Assembly (NCBI RefSeq): GCF_000773975.1
Contig: NZ_JRUQ01000027.1
Location: 294,741-358,740 of the forward strand
Length of the DNA stretch: 64,000 bases
Direction: 5' to 3'
Source: Erwinia typographi
GTDB taxonomy: Bacteria > Pseudomonadota > Gammaproteobacteria > Enterobacterales > Enterobacteriaceae
This document shows positions 37,422-45,442 of this stretch, piece by piece (the stretch's first letter is position 1; the number at the start of each line of letters is the position of its first letter). Made by a program: the position numbers and the translations under genes. The notes under the pieces are model-generated. The model worked only from the letters and a program-made list of their open reading frames with translations, ran no database searches and was not told the DNA's origin.

Positions 37422-37922
37422 ATGAAGACGTCAACCGTGTCACTTCATCGCTATCAACCGCAGTATCAGCAGGGGGTAGTGGATCTGATTCTGCCCATCC
37501 AGAATCAGGAGTTCGGCATTGCCATCACTGCCGAACAGCAGCCGGATCTCAATGAGATCGAATCGTTTTACCAGCGCGGTCTGGGTGACTTCTGGCTGGC
37601 GCTGGATGAGGACAAAGTGGTGGGCTGCATCGGCCTGAAGGATATCGGCCAGCAGCAGGTTGCGCTGAGGAAAATGTTTGTCGCCAGCCCGTTTCGCGGC
37701 AAAGAGCACGGCGTGGCGAATGCGTTATTGAATACCGTGCTGTGGCACGCCAGCCAGAGCAAGCTGAGCGACATCTGGCTGGGCACCACGGATAAATTCA
37801 TCGCCGCCCACCGTTTCTATGAGAAGAACGGCTTCCGTGAGGTTGATCGGCAAAACCTGCCGGCCAGCTTCCCGCTGATGAGCGTCGACACGAAATTCTA
37901 CCGCCTTTCCCTACCGAAATAA
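37422..37922 (+). CDS. GNAT-family N-acetyltransferase
   Basis: 166 residues with one GNAT domain. VVGCIGLKDIGQQQVALRKMFVASPFRGKEHGVANALL contains the acetyl-CoA pyrophosphate loop (RGKEHG) and AAHRFYEKNGFREV is the usual C-terminal motif. Substrate unknown. An intrinsic terminator follows. Confidence 0.85.
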   Translation: MKTSTVSLHRYQPQYQQGVVDLILPIQNQEFGIAITAEQQPDLNEIESFYQRGLGDFWLALDEDKVVGCIGLKDIGQQQVALRKMFVASPFRGKEHGVANALLNTVLWHASQSKLSDIWLGTTDKFIAAHRFYEKNGFREVDRQNLPASFPLMSVDTKFYRLSLPK

Positions 37923-37928
37923 GTCTAC

Positions 37929-37953
37929 AGGCCGCAGCAATGCGGCCTGTTTT
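37929..37953 (+). terminator. Intrinsic terminator after the GNAT gene
   Basis: An 8-bp perfect stem (37929-37936 with 37941-37948), GCAA loop, followed by GTTTTC. Confidence 0.8.
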
Positions 37954-38341
37954 CGCTTGCCATCCCTCTCGCTTCATTCTGTTTACTTCTGCCCTCCTTT
38001 CTTTTCCTGTCCAATTAGCTTATTTCCGCCTTCACTTCGCTTTCTGCGCACTGCTGGCTTAAGGCAAATCAACAGGAGCTGTTATGCCAAAAAACGCATA
38101 AGAGCACTTTTTGAAAATTATTTTATTTTTCATTGTGTTGAATCGATTTAACCCTATGGAAAGTGGTGCAATTCTACCATTTCAGAAACATTTAATAACA
38201 TATTTAACTTTGGCGTTACTTCTACATAACGGCATTAACGGATATTTTATAAGCATATAACCATTAGCACTAAAACAATTACTAAAGTAACTATTGTGCC
38301 TGGAGTCTCTCCTCGCGCGCTTTTTGAGTGGAAATGTCGTC
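37954..38341. other. Long AT-rich leader before the gluconate dehydrogenase operon
   Basis: No gene that I can support. A five-codon ATG frame with a good AGGAG site occurs at 38084-38101. From 38100 to 38290 the DNA is strongly AT-rich, a likely site for promoter elements and nucleoid-protein binding. The operon promoter must be here. Confidence 0.45.
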
Positions 38342-39070
38342 ATGGAAAAAAAAACCGTACCGCAGGCGCCTGCCCGTAGGCGATTCCTGCAAAAAACCCT
38401 GTCGCTGATCCCGCTTGCAGCCGCAGGCGGAAGTAGCGTCGTGGCGCTTTCAGCGCCTGCCGCAGAGTCTCAATCCGAGGGCGTCTCCGCCCATTACGTT
38501 CCTGTCTATTTCAACAATGATGAATGGCGCTTTATTTTAGCCGCCTGCGATCGGCTGATCCCTGCCGACAGCAATGGCCCAGGCGCGGTCAGCGAGGGCG
38601 TTCCGGTCTATATCGACAAGCAAATGGAGCTGCCTTACGGCTACGGTCATTTGTGGTATATGCAGCCGCCGTTTGCTAACGCCGTACCTGAATTGGGCTA
38701 TCAGTCCAGCCTTGTTCCGCGTGAAACCTATCGCCAGGGCATCAAGGCGATTAATCAGCATTGTCAGCAGCAGTTTCAGAAGGTTTTTGCCGATCTGAGC
38801 CAGCAGCAGCAGGAAGCCCTGCTGCACGACCTGGACGGCGGCAAGCTGACTTTCGATAACGTGCCGGGCAAGCTGTTCTTCGAGCAACTGCTGGAAAATA
38901 CCAAAGAAGGCTACCTTGCTGACCCGATGCATGGCGGCAATCAGACGCTGGCCTCCTGGAAAATGATTGGCTTCCCCGGCGCGCGCGCCGATTTCCAGGA
39001 TCAAATGGACCATCCCAACCAGCCTTATCCGCTGGGACCGGTGAGTATCTCAGGCAAACGGAGCGTTTAA
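38342..39070 (+). CDS. Gluconate 2-dehydrogenase subunit 3 (small subunit, Tat signal)
   Basis: 242 residues. A twin-arginine signal (RRRFLQKTLS...) is followed by the gluconate_2-dh3 domain (FILAACDRLIPADSNGPGAVSEGVPVYID...). This subunit carries the flavoprotein partner through the Tat pathway and anchors it with the cytochrome. The ATG at 38342 gives the proper signal; the frame is open further upstream. First gene of a three-gene operon. Confidence 0.92.
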   Translation: MEKKTVPQAPARRRFLQKTLSLIPLAAAGGSSVVALSAPAAESQSEGVSAHYVPVYFNNDEWRFILAACDRLIPADSNGPGAVSEGVPVYIDKQMELPYGYGHLWYMQPPFANAVPELGYQSSLVPRETYRQGIKAINQHCQQQFQKVFADLSQQQQEALLHDLDGGKLTFDNVPGKLFFEQLLENTKEGYLADPMHGGNQTLASWKMIGFPGARADFQDQMDHPNQPYPLGPVSISGKRSV

Positions 39071-39073
39071 ACC

Positions 39074-40852
39074 ATGGCAGCAATTAAAAAAGATCCCGTG
39101 GATATGGTGATCGTCGGCTTCGGCTGGACCGGAGCTCTGATGGCAATGGAACTGGCGGACAGCGGGCTGAAAATTTTGGCGCTTGAGCGGGGTGAGCAGC
39201 GTGATACCTACCCCGATTTTGCTTATCCACGCAATACTGACGAGCTGACCTACGGCATTCGTCTGAAGCTATTTCAAAACGCGGCCAGGGAAACGGTGAC
39301 GGTACGTCACGCTACCGCTGATACCGCGCTACCGTATCGCCGCTTTGGCTCCTTCCTGCCCGGCGATGGCGTAGGTGGGGCAGGCGTACACTGGAACGGG
39401 ATGCTGTGGCGGCCGCTGGAGGCCGACCTCAAAATGCGTAGCACGGTGATTGAACGCTACGGTGAATCCTTTATCCCGCAGGATATGACCGTGCAGGATT
39501 ATCCGTTTACCTACGCCGAGATGGAGCCGTACTTCGACAAGTTTGAGAAAATTTGCGGCACGTCCGGCAACGTTGGCAACCTGAAAGGTGAAAAAATCGC
39601 TGGCGGCAATCCCTTCGAAGCCCCGCGTGAAAACCCTTATCCGACGAAGGTACAGAAGCGCCAGTACGGCGGTGAGCTGTTTGCTCAGGCCTCCGAGTCA
39701 CTGGGCTACCACCCGTTTACCATGCCCGCCGCAATCTGTACCGAATCCTATACCAACCCTTACGGCGTGCAGCTGGGGATCTGTAACTACTGCGGCTTCT
39801 GCGAGCGCTTTGGCTGCTTTAACTATTCGAAAGCCTCGCCGCAGACTACGGTGTTGCCGGCACTTTATCAGTACAAGAACTTCGAATTGCGCACCCAATC
39901 CCAGGTGATTCGGGTCAACACCGACTCAACCGGGAAAAAAGCCACCGGTGTAACCTATATTGATGCCCAGGGGCGGGAAATTGAGCAGCCCGCCTCTATC
40001 GTGATACTGAGTTCGTTCCAGCTCAACAACGTCCGCCTGCTGCTGCTTTCTAAAATCGGTAAACCGTACGATCCGCAAACCGGAGAAGGAGTAGTCGGAA
40101 AGAACTATGCCTATCAGATGAACGGCGGGATCTCACTGTTCTACAAGAAAGACAAAATATTCAATCCGTTTGCCGCCACCGGCGCGACCAGCGTGTTTAT
40201 CGATGACTTCAACTCGGAAAACTTCGATCACAGTAGCCTGGGTTTCGTTGGCGGCGCGACAATTTCTGCGACCACCACCGGCGGCAGGCCGATCCAGCAA
40301 ATGAGCATTCCGAAAGAAGCGCCGCGCTGGGGATCGGGTTGGAAGCAGTCGATCAAGGATCACTACCTGCACAGCATGGGCGTGGGATCTTCCGGGTCAG
40401 TGATGCCCTACAAGCAGTGCTATCTCGATCTCGATCCGACTTACCGCGACGTTCATGGCCAGCCGCTGCTGCGCATGACTTTTGACTGGCAGCAGAACGA
40501 GCTGAAGATGACCAACTTCATCAAAGGCAAGGCGGAAGCGATCGTCAAAGCGATGGCGCCCGACAGTTATCAACTTGGCTTTAAGGGGATGAACGCGCAT
40601 TACGATGTGCGTCCGTATCAGTCCACGCACACCACCGGCGGGGCGATCATGGGCGACAACCCGAAAAACAGCGTAGTGAACAAGTACCTGCAAAGCTGGG
40701 ATGTGCCGAACGTCTTTGTGCTGGGGGCGTGCTGCTTCCCACAAAACCTGGCCTATAACCCGACCGGGATCGTGGCGGCGACGGCGCTGTTTGCGGCTAA
40801 CGCCATTCGTACGCGCTATCTGGCCAACCCCGGACCGCTGGTTCAGGCTTAA
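39074..40852 (+). CDS. Gluconate 2-dehydrogenase flavoprotein (large subunit)
   Basis: 592 residues of the GMC oxidoreductase family. The FAD-binding Rossmann motif is at the start (IVGFGWTGALMAMELADSG, acidic end ERG). A cysteine-rich block (ICNYCGFCERFGC, about 237-250) fits an iron-sulfur-binding loop known in this enzyme group. The C-terminal HXTGG-like block (THTTGGAIMG, then NPTGIVAATALFAANAI) carries the catalytic histidine. It oxidises gluconate to 2-ketogluconate in the periplasm and passes electrons to the cytochrome subunit. No own signal peptide, consistent with export bound to subunit 3. Confidence 0.93.
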   Translation: MAAIKKDPVDMVIVGFGWTGALMAMELADSGLKILALERGEQRDTYPDFAYPRNTDELTYGIRLKLFQNAARETVTVRHATADTALPYRRFGSFLPGDGVGGAGVHWNGMLWRPLEADLKMRSTVIERYGESFIPQDMTVQDYPFTYAEMEPYFDKFEKICGTSGNVGNLKGEKIAGGNPFEAPRENPYPTKVQKRQYGGELFAQASESLGYHPFTMPAAICTESYTNPYGVQLGICNYCGFCERFGCFNYSKASPQTTVLPALYQYKNFELRTQSQVIRVNTDSTGKKATGVTYIDAQGREIEQPASIVILSSFQLNNVRLLLLSKIGKPYDPQTGEGVVGKNYAYQMNGGISLFYKKDKIFNPFAATGATSVFIDDFNSENFDHSSLGFVGGATISATTTGGRPIQQMSIPKEAPRWGSGWKQSIKDHYLHSMGVGSSGSVMPYKQCYLDLDPTYRDVHGQPLLRMTFDWQQNELKMTNFIKGKAEAIVKAMAPDSYQLGFKGMNAHYDVRPYQSTHTTGGAIMGDNPKNSVVNKYLQSWDVPNVFVLGACCFPQNLAYNPTGIVAATALFAANAIRTRYLANPGPLVQA

Positions 40853-40867
40853 CAGGGAAGAGAAAAC

Positions 40868-42163
40868 ATGATCAAGCATTGTGGTTTGTTAACGTCTTTA
40901 CTGTTTGCCGCTCTGGCTTCTGCGTCCGCGACGGCTGCCGATACCCCCACCAGTAAAGGGCATTATCTGGCTCAGGCCGGAGACTGTGCGGCCTGTCATA
41001 CGGCGGCTGGCGGTGCGAACTTTGCCGGTGGGCTAAAGATGGCTACGCCGGTGGGCGCGATTTACTCTACCAACATCACACCTGACAAAGAGACTGGCAT
41101 CGGCGACTACAGCTATGACGACTTTGCGCAGGCGGTGCGTGGCGGCGTGGCGAAAGATGGTCATCAGCTCTACCCGGCGATGCCTTATACCTCATTTGCG
41201 AAGATCAACGATGAGGACATGCATGCGCTGTACGACTACTTTATGAAAGAAGTCCCGGCGGTGAAGCAGGCCGACCGCGACAGCGATATTCCGTGGCCGC
41301 TGAATATGCGCTGGCCGCTGATCGTCTGGAACTGGGCGTTTCATGATGACCAGCGCTTTCAGCCGGACAGCTCGCAGAGCGCGGAATGGAACCGTGGTGC
41401 CTACCTGATTCAGGGGCTGGAGCACTGTGGCACCTGCCATACGCCGCGCGGCATCGGCTTCCAGGAGAAGGCGCTGGATCAAAAAGAGACGGCTTACCTG
41501 ACCGGCGGCACGCTGGAAGGCTGGCACGCGCCGGACCTGACCAGCAATCCGAAGACCGGGATTGGCCGCTGGTCTCAGCAGGAGATCGTCAGCTTCCTGC
41601 AGACGGGCTGGACGGCTAACAGCGCGGCCTTTGGCTCCATGACCGATGTGATTGAGCACAGTACCCAGCACCTTAGCGATGAAGATCTCAACGCGATGGC
41701 GGTGTATCTGAAAAGCATCAAGTCGTCCGATCCCCAGGCAGAGGCGCCGAAGGCCGATGACGCCACCCAGGCGGCGCTGGTCAAAGGCGACATGAGCAAG
41801 CCAGGCGCCCAGCTGTATATGGATAACTGCGCGGCCTGCCACCGTACGGACGGCAAGGGGTACAGCAAAACCTTCCCTGCGCTGGCGCACAACCCGGCCC
41901 TGCTGAGCGACGATCCTTCCTCGCTGATAAGCATAGTGCTGCGCGGCGGCAAAGCCGCTGTGACGCATAAGGCGGTGACGGGCTTAACGATGCCTGACTT
42001 CGGCTGGCGGCTGGACGATCAGCAGGTGGCGGATCTGTCGACCTTTGTTCGCAGTAGCTGGGGGAACAACGCGTCAGCGGTGACGGTGGATCGGGTCAAG
42101 GAATTGCGGAAAACGGTGTCGACCGTAGAGCGAAAGGACCCTGATAAGCAGGTGAAACCTTAA
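40868..42163 (+). CDS. Gluconate 2-dehydrogenase triheme cytochrome c subunit
   Basis: 431 residues with a Sec signal (ending ASATAA). Three c-type heme sites are plain: CAACH near residue 38, CGTCH near 186 and CAACH near 322. The cytochrome takes electrons from the flavoprotein and reduces ubiquinone at the inner membrane. The C-terminal hydrophobic anchor found in some homologues is not obvious. Last gene of the operon, followed by a strong terminator. Confidence 0.93.
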   Translation: MIKHCGLLTSLLFAALASASATAADTPTSKGHYLAQAGDCAACHTAAGGANFAGGLKMATPVGAIYSTNITPDKETGIGDYSYDDFAQAVRGGVAKDGHQLYPAMPYTSFAKINDEDMHALYDYFMKEVPAVKQADRDSDIPWPLNMRWPLIVWNWAFHDDQRFQPDSSQSAEWNRGAYLIQGLEHCGTCHTPRGIGFQEKALDQKETAYLTGGTLEGWHAPDLTSNPKTGIGRWSQQEIVSFLQTGWTANSAAFGSMTDVIEHSTQHLSDEDLNAMAVYLKSIKSSDPQAEAPKADDATQAALVKGDMSKPGAQLYMDNCAACHRTDGKGYSKTFPALAHNPALLSDDPSSLISIVLRGGKAAVTHKAVTGLTMPDFGWRLDDQQVADLSTFVRSSWGNNASAVTVDRVKELRKTVSTVERKDPDKQVKP

Positions 42164-42180
42164 ACGCAGTGAATAACCAG

Positions 42181-42202
42181 GGAGGCGAAAGCCTCCTTTT
42201 TT
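42181..42202 (+). terminator. Intrinsic terminator of the gluconate dehydrogenase operon
   Basis: GGAGGC-GAAA-GCCTCC followed by six T; a stable tetraloop hairpin 18 bases after the stop. Confidence 0.93.
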
Positions 42203-42296
42203 ACTTTGTAAGATATTGTTTGCATTGTGTTTTATTTTTAAATCTCCACATGATGACCATTCATGATTTCCTCTCCTCAATTCCATCAGTTAAACT

Positions 42297-42358
42297 GTAC
42301 GCCATTGACGTACGGCTTTTTTATGATAATATTATTTCACCCTACGCCAATGACGTAC
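42297..42358. promoter_or_regulatory. Paired operator-like repeats and promoter of the toxin-antitoxin module
   Basis: Two copies of TACGCCAWTGACGTA (42298-42312 and 42343-42357) match at 14 of 15 bases. Each has palindromic ends (TACG/CGTA). Their starts are 45 bases apart. The first contains a TTGACG that fits a -35 box, with TAATAT 16 bases later (42327-42332) as a possible -10; the second would lie just after the start point. This is the layout expected for autorepression by the antitoxin complex. Confidence 0.7.
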
Positions 42359-42362
42359 ATGC

Positions 42363-42674
42363 ATGTTATTTATTGAAACTGAGATTTTCACTGAGGATGT
42401 AAAGGAACTGCTGACCGATGATGAATATCGTGAGTTTCAACAATTCCTGGCTGATAACCCCGACTGGGGCGACGTTATCCAACATACTGGCGGCCTTCGT
42501 AAAATCAGATGGTCAGCCAAAGGGAAAGGTAAACGGAGCGGGGTCAGGGTAATTTATTTTCACAAGGTCTCCGACGCACAAATCAGGTTGATTTTCATCT
42601 ACAAAAAAGGCACTCAGGACGATTTAAATGATGATGAAAAACGGCAGCTTCGGGCACTAAACGAGAGGTGGTAA
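42363..42674 (+). CDS. RelE/HigB-type toxin
   Basis: 103 residues of the RelE superfamily (mRNA-cleaving toxins). IFTEDVKELLTDDEYREFQQFLADNP forms the helical front; GGLRKIRWSAKGKGKRSGVRVIYF and RLIFIYKKGTQDDLNDDEKRQL carry the basic core. Upstream of the ATG no good ribosome site is present, so translation should be weak compared with the antitoxin. It comes before its antitoxin, as in higBA-like modules. Confidence 0.87.
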   Translation: MLFIETEIFTEDVKELLTDDEYREFQQFLADNPDWGDVIQHTGGLRKIRWSAKGKGKRSGVRVIYFHKVSDAQIRLIFIYKKGTQDDLNDDEKRQLRALNERW

Positions 42675-42973
42675 TGATGGACAAGAAACTGTTTGAGCGT
42701 CTGAAAGAAAGCATGACGCAAATGAACGAAATTGTTGAAGGTTCCCGCGAACCATCTCGTGAAACCACTGTGATTGCCGTTCAGGTCAAAGCAATCAGGG
42801 CCGCGTCTGGTCTTTCACAAAGTGGCTTTGCAAAACTGATCTCTGTGAGCGTGGATACGCTGAAAAACTGGGAGCAAGGGAGGCGTGAACCAACCGGTCC
42901 AGCAAAAGTACTGCTCAGGGCTATCGAGCGGGATCCGCAGCATGTACTCCCTGCGCTATCAGCTAAAAGCTGA
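42674..42973 (+). CDS. NadS-type helix-turn-helix antitoxin
   Basis: 99 residues. An N-terminal acidic helix (KKLFERLKESMTQMNEIVEG) probably wraps the toxin. It precedes an HTH_3 domain (IRAASGLSQSGFAKLISVSVDTLKNWEQGRREPTGPA) that would bind the two repeats upstream. The ATG at 42674 overlaps the toxin stop (TAATG) and has a strong GAGAGGTG site, the opposite of the toxin. A second ATG follows directly at 42677. Confidence 0.87.
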   Translation: MMDKKLFERLKESMTQMNEIVEGSREPSRETTVIAVQVKAIRAASGLSQSGFAKLISVSVDTLKNWEQGRREPTGPAKVLLRAIERDPQHVLPALSAKS

Positions 42974-42992
42974 CCGCCAGCCTGATAACGAG

Positions 42993-43022
42993 AAAACCAG
43001 CGCTAAGGCTGGTTTTCTTTTT
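42993..43022 (+). terminator. Intrinsic terminator of the toxin-antitoxin module
   Basis: A 9-bp stem (42993-43001 with 43008-43016), 6-base loop, then CTTTTTT. It ends 20 bases before the opposing small ORF's stop and may serve both. Confidence 0.88.
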
Positions 43023-43042
43023 TGGTTCCCAAGTTGTTGCAC

Positions 43043-43144
43043 TCATCGCTCCCCGCGAATCCTGCCCAGGGCATAAGAAAATACATAACCCAATATGAAA
43101 AAGCCGGCAAACCCCACAAGTTTCATATATACATTTTTGCTCAT
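43043..43144 (-). CDS. Putative 33-residue single-pass membrane peptide
   Basis: Starting at the ATG at 43144, a 33-codon frame encodes a basic start (MSKNVYMK), one clear hydrophobic helix (LVGFAGFFILGYVFSYAL) and a basic tail (GRIRGER), typical of small enterobacterial membrane proteins. GGAAG precedes the ATG closely. It lies alone between the toxin-antitoxin module and ftnA. No known family is recognised. Coding status is inferred from composition and start site only. Confidence 0.5.
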   Translation of the reverse strand: MSKNVYMKLVGFAGFFILGYVFSYALGRIRGER

Positions 43145-43481
43145 CTTCCATTCTCCGTATCACGATCTGACTCCAGAGCATGTTTACAGTATTAAAGTGG
43201 AGGACACCAGACGCCTCGCGGGTTGGCGGTATGATTTGCGCACTATTTTTTTTGCAAAATTTTTATGATCCAAATCGTGCAGGCGGGTGTGGTGTAAAGC
43301 CGCGTCCATCCGTGCGGTTGTGTCGCGTCGGCGGTTATCTCTTTGGTTATGGCATTTTCACGGAGGGGTTGTCTGACGTTCCCTGTCAGCGTCGACTGTG
43401 ACAGGAAACCGGTAGCATTGCCGGGGGAGGTGGCAGTGGCGTTGGGGCCTTACGGCCCCTTTCATACCGCCCGACAGCCAG
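43145..43481. other. Gap between the small ORF and ftnA
   Basis: No convincing gene. A GGGGCC-TTAC-GGCCCC hairpin (43444-43459) lies downstream of ftnA on the minus strand but lacks a T run in that direction; it may be the end of the ftnA transcript. An unusual G-rich stretch (43270-43440) offers short frames without ribosome sites. Confidence 0.4.
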
Positions 43482-43991
43482 TTAAGCCTGTGGGTTGCTG
43501 GTGTTGCTCATCTTCATCAGGTCTTTATCCACGAAGAACATACCCTGGCCACCGGTTCCCACCAGCGCCAGTTTATCCAGCACGGATTTAAACAGCTTCT
43601 CTTCTTCATGCTGCTCAGCCACGTACCACTGCAGGAAGTTAAAGGTGGAGTAGTCCTGGGTGGTGATGGCCGCGTGGGCCAGTTCGTTGATTTTGCTGGT
43701 GATCAGCTTTTCGTGTTCGTAAGCCTGCTCCAGCACCTCGTTCAGCGAGTTAAAGGTCACCGGCGGTGCCGCAATGCTGCCCAGCACCGGCATCGCGCCA
43801 GTATCGCTCAGGTAGTTGAACAGACGCTGCATGTGCTGCATCTCTTCCACAGAGTGCTCACGCATGAAGGCCGCAGCGCCTTCAAAGCCTTTATCGGCAC
43901 ACCAGGCGCTCATCTGCAAATAGAGGTTGGCGGAGAAGAATTCGAGGTTCAACTGATCGTTAAGCTTCGCGGTCATGTCGGTAGTCAGCAT
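43482..43991 (-). CDS. ftnA: Non-heme ferritin FtnA
   Basis: 169 residues of bacterial ferritin, which stores iron in a 24-subunit shell. Ferroxidase-centre segments are intact: [18 protein letters not shown] (Glu17 region), [35 protein letters not shown] and [14 protein letters not shown]. The ATG at 43991 (MLTTDM) matches E. coli FtnA; the frame stays open 29 codons upstream through the promoter. Two Fur-like boxes lie farther upstream. Confidence 0.95.
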   Translation of the reverse strand: MLTTDMTAKLNDQLNLEFFSANLYLQMSAWCADKGFEGAAAFMREHSVEEMQHMQRLFNYLSDTGAMPVLGSIAAPPVTFNSLNEVLEQAYEHEKLITSKINELAHAAITTQDYSTFNFLQWYVAEQHEEEKLFKSVLDKLALVGTGGQGMFFVDKDLMKMSNTSNPQA

Positions 43992-44123
43992 AGCGGCTCC
44001 ATAATTAAGCAGGGAATTATAACTAATAGTTGCCCGTATTATGCACGGCTGTTGCAGAAATAAAAACCGTTTGCTCACTCTTTTTATGCAGAATTTACTT
44101 AACTTAACGCCATGAAAGATAAG

Positions 44124-44188
44124 TGATAATTATTCTCGCTGTAATCTTATTCATTCCGTTTTTTAAATGGTTTTGATAACCATTCTTA
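44124..44188. promoter_or_regulatory. Two Fur-like boxes upstream of ftnA
   Basis: TGATAATTATTCTCG (44124-44138) and TGATAACCATTCTTA (44174-44188) each resemble the TGATAAT-n-ATTATCA half-site pair at 11-12 of 14 positions by eye. They lie about 130-200 bases before the ATG. In E. coli, iron-loaded Fur binds a series of distant upstream sites and activates ftnA by displacing H-NS; this arrangement fits. Confidence 0.6.
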
Positions 44189-44280
44189 TTATTAAATAGC
44201 GAGCGAGACTATTAGCGAAAATAACGGTTTTCGGCTGGGTGATGTATTTTTTATCCCCCTGAAAAGGGGGAGAAATACGC

Positions 44281-45228
44281 TTATTCCACTATCAGCCGGT
44301 CAAGAATGGCCTGGGCGGTTTTCACGTCGGTGACCAGTGAATTAATCATCCCCGATCGTACCGCGCCAATAATGCCAGCGGCTTTCTCCGGCGTGGCGGC
44401 AACGCCAATCGTCAGCGGCGTGTTGCGCAGCTGGGCCGGAGAAGCGGCAATCATTCGCTCCTCGCCTTCCCAGTGCAGGATCTCGCCTTCTTCCGTCACG
44501 TAGTGCCGCAGCACATCGCCCGCCGCATGACTCAGCGCCTGCTCGTCCGCAGTGGCGGTGGTGGTTTCCGCCGGAGCTGGAGTGTGAGTCAGACCGACGC
44601 CGACAATCGCCACGTCGAGATTGTCCCACAGTGAAATAATTTGCTGCACGCCCGGATCGCACAGGAAGGCGTCACGCAGCATCGGCGATGAGATATAGGG
44701 CGCATGGAGAAAATGCGGCGTCCCGCCCATCAGCTCAGCGGCCTGGCGCACAAACTCGTTGATCTGGAAATGCGCTGCCGCCTGCTGCATACCGCCGTTC
44801 AGCGCGACGGTCAGCACGCCCGGCACGCGCGGCAGACCCGCCATCGTGACTTCACGCACCGCTCGTCCCCAGCCTATTCCCACCACCGAACCCGCCGTCA
44901 GGCCCGCCTGCTGCAACAATCCTGCCAGCGGCGTGGTCAACGACCCCAGCACATTGGTGGGCGGCGGCTCGACAACCGCAGCGTTTTTCAACCCCAGGCG
45001 CTGGATAAGATCGGCGGTGATCTCTTCTGGCGAGGTGAGCTCGACCACCTCAATGCGCACGATCCCGGCCGCTCTGGCCTTATTCAGCAGACGCGAGATG
45101 GTGGCGGTGGACACCCCCAGCTTTTTGGCAATGTCGACCTGCGCCATATCTGACTGATAGTGCAGCTTTGCCACCATGTGCATCATCGCCCGCGTGGTGG
45201 CGGCGTCTTGTAAAAGAGGTTCTTTCAG
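44281..45228 (-). CDS. SorC/DeoR-type sugar-responsive regulator
   Basis: About 301-315 residues: an N-terminal helix-turn-helix (QVDIAKKLGVSTATISRLLNKARAAGIVRIEV) and a sugar-phosphate-binding SorC domain with VVGIGWGRAVREV and VAIVGVGLTHTPAP. The clear ATG is at 45186; a CTG at 45228 with AAGGA upstream would add 14 residues and is possible. It is divergent from the PTS/aldolase genes and is probably their repressor, released by a sugar phosphate. TGCAATG repeats (45244-45250, 45302-45308) and TTGCGCAA (45282-45289) in the gap are candidate operators. Confidence 0.82.
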   Translation of the reverse strand: MKEPLLQDAATTRAMMHMVAKLHYQSDMAQVDIAKKLGVSTATISRLLNKARAAGIVRIEVVELTSPEEITADLIQRLGLKNAAVVEPPPTNVLGSLTTPLAGLLQQAGLTAGSVVGIGWGRAVREVTMAGLPRVPGVLTVALNGGMQQAAAHFQINEFVRQAAELMGGTPHFLHAPYISSPMLRDAFLCDPGVQQIISLWDNLDVAIVGVGLTHTPAPAETTTATADEQALSHAAGDVLRHYVTEEGEILHWEGEERMIAASPAQLRNTPLTIGVAATPEKAAGIIGAVRSGMINSLVTDVKTAQAILDRLIVE

Positions 45229-45442
45229 CTTGAAATTCCTTTCTGCAATGTATTACACTCAGTTCATCGATTGGGGAATTATTGCGCAACACCCGTTAAA
45301 TTGCAATGCGTAAACCCGGCGAAACCCTGACAGGACGCCATCTTGAGGCCTTGTCCGCGCAGCCGGGAAAACGGAACAGCAGCAAGAAAGTAGAGGCAGT
45401 AACCGTGTTTTAAAACCTGAAAACAGAACCTGGGAGAGTCAA

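Noticed and set aside
38084..38101. Five-codon ATG frame with a good AGGAG site before the gluconate dehydrogenase operon
   Set aside because: Too short to judge, not followed by an attenuator-like structure that I can see, and no codon bias suggesting a leader peptide.
43180..43401. A 73-codon plus-strand frame in the gap before ftnA
   Set aside because: No ribosome site, odd composition and overlap with structured G-rich DNA; no family likeness.
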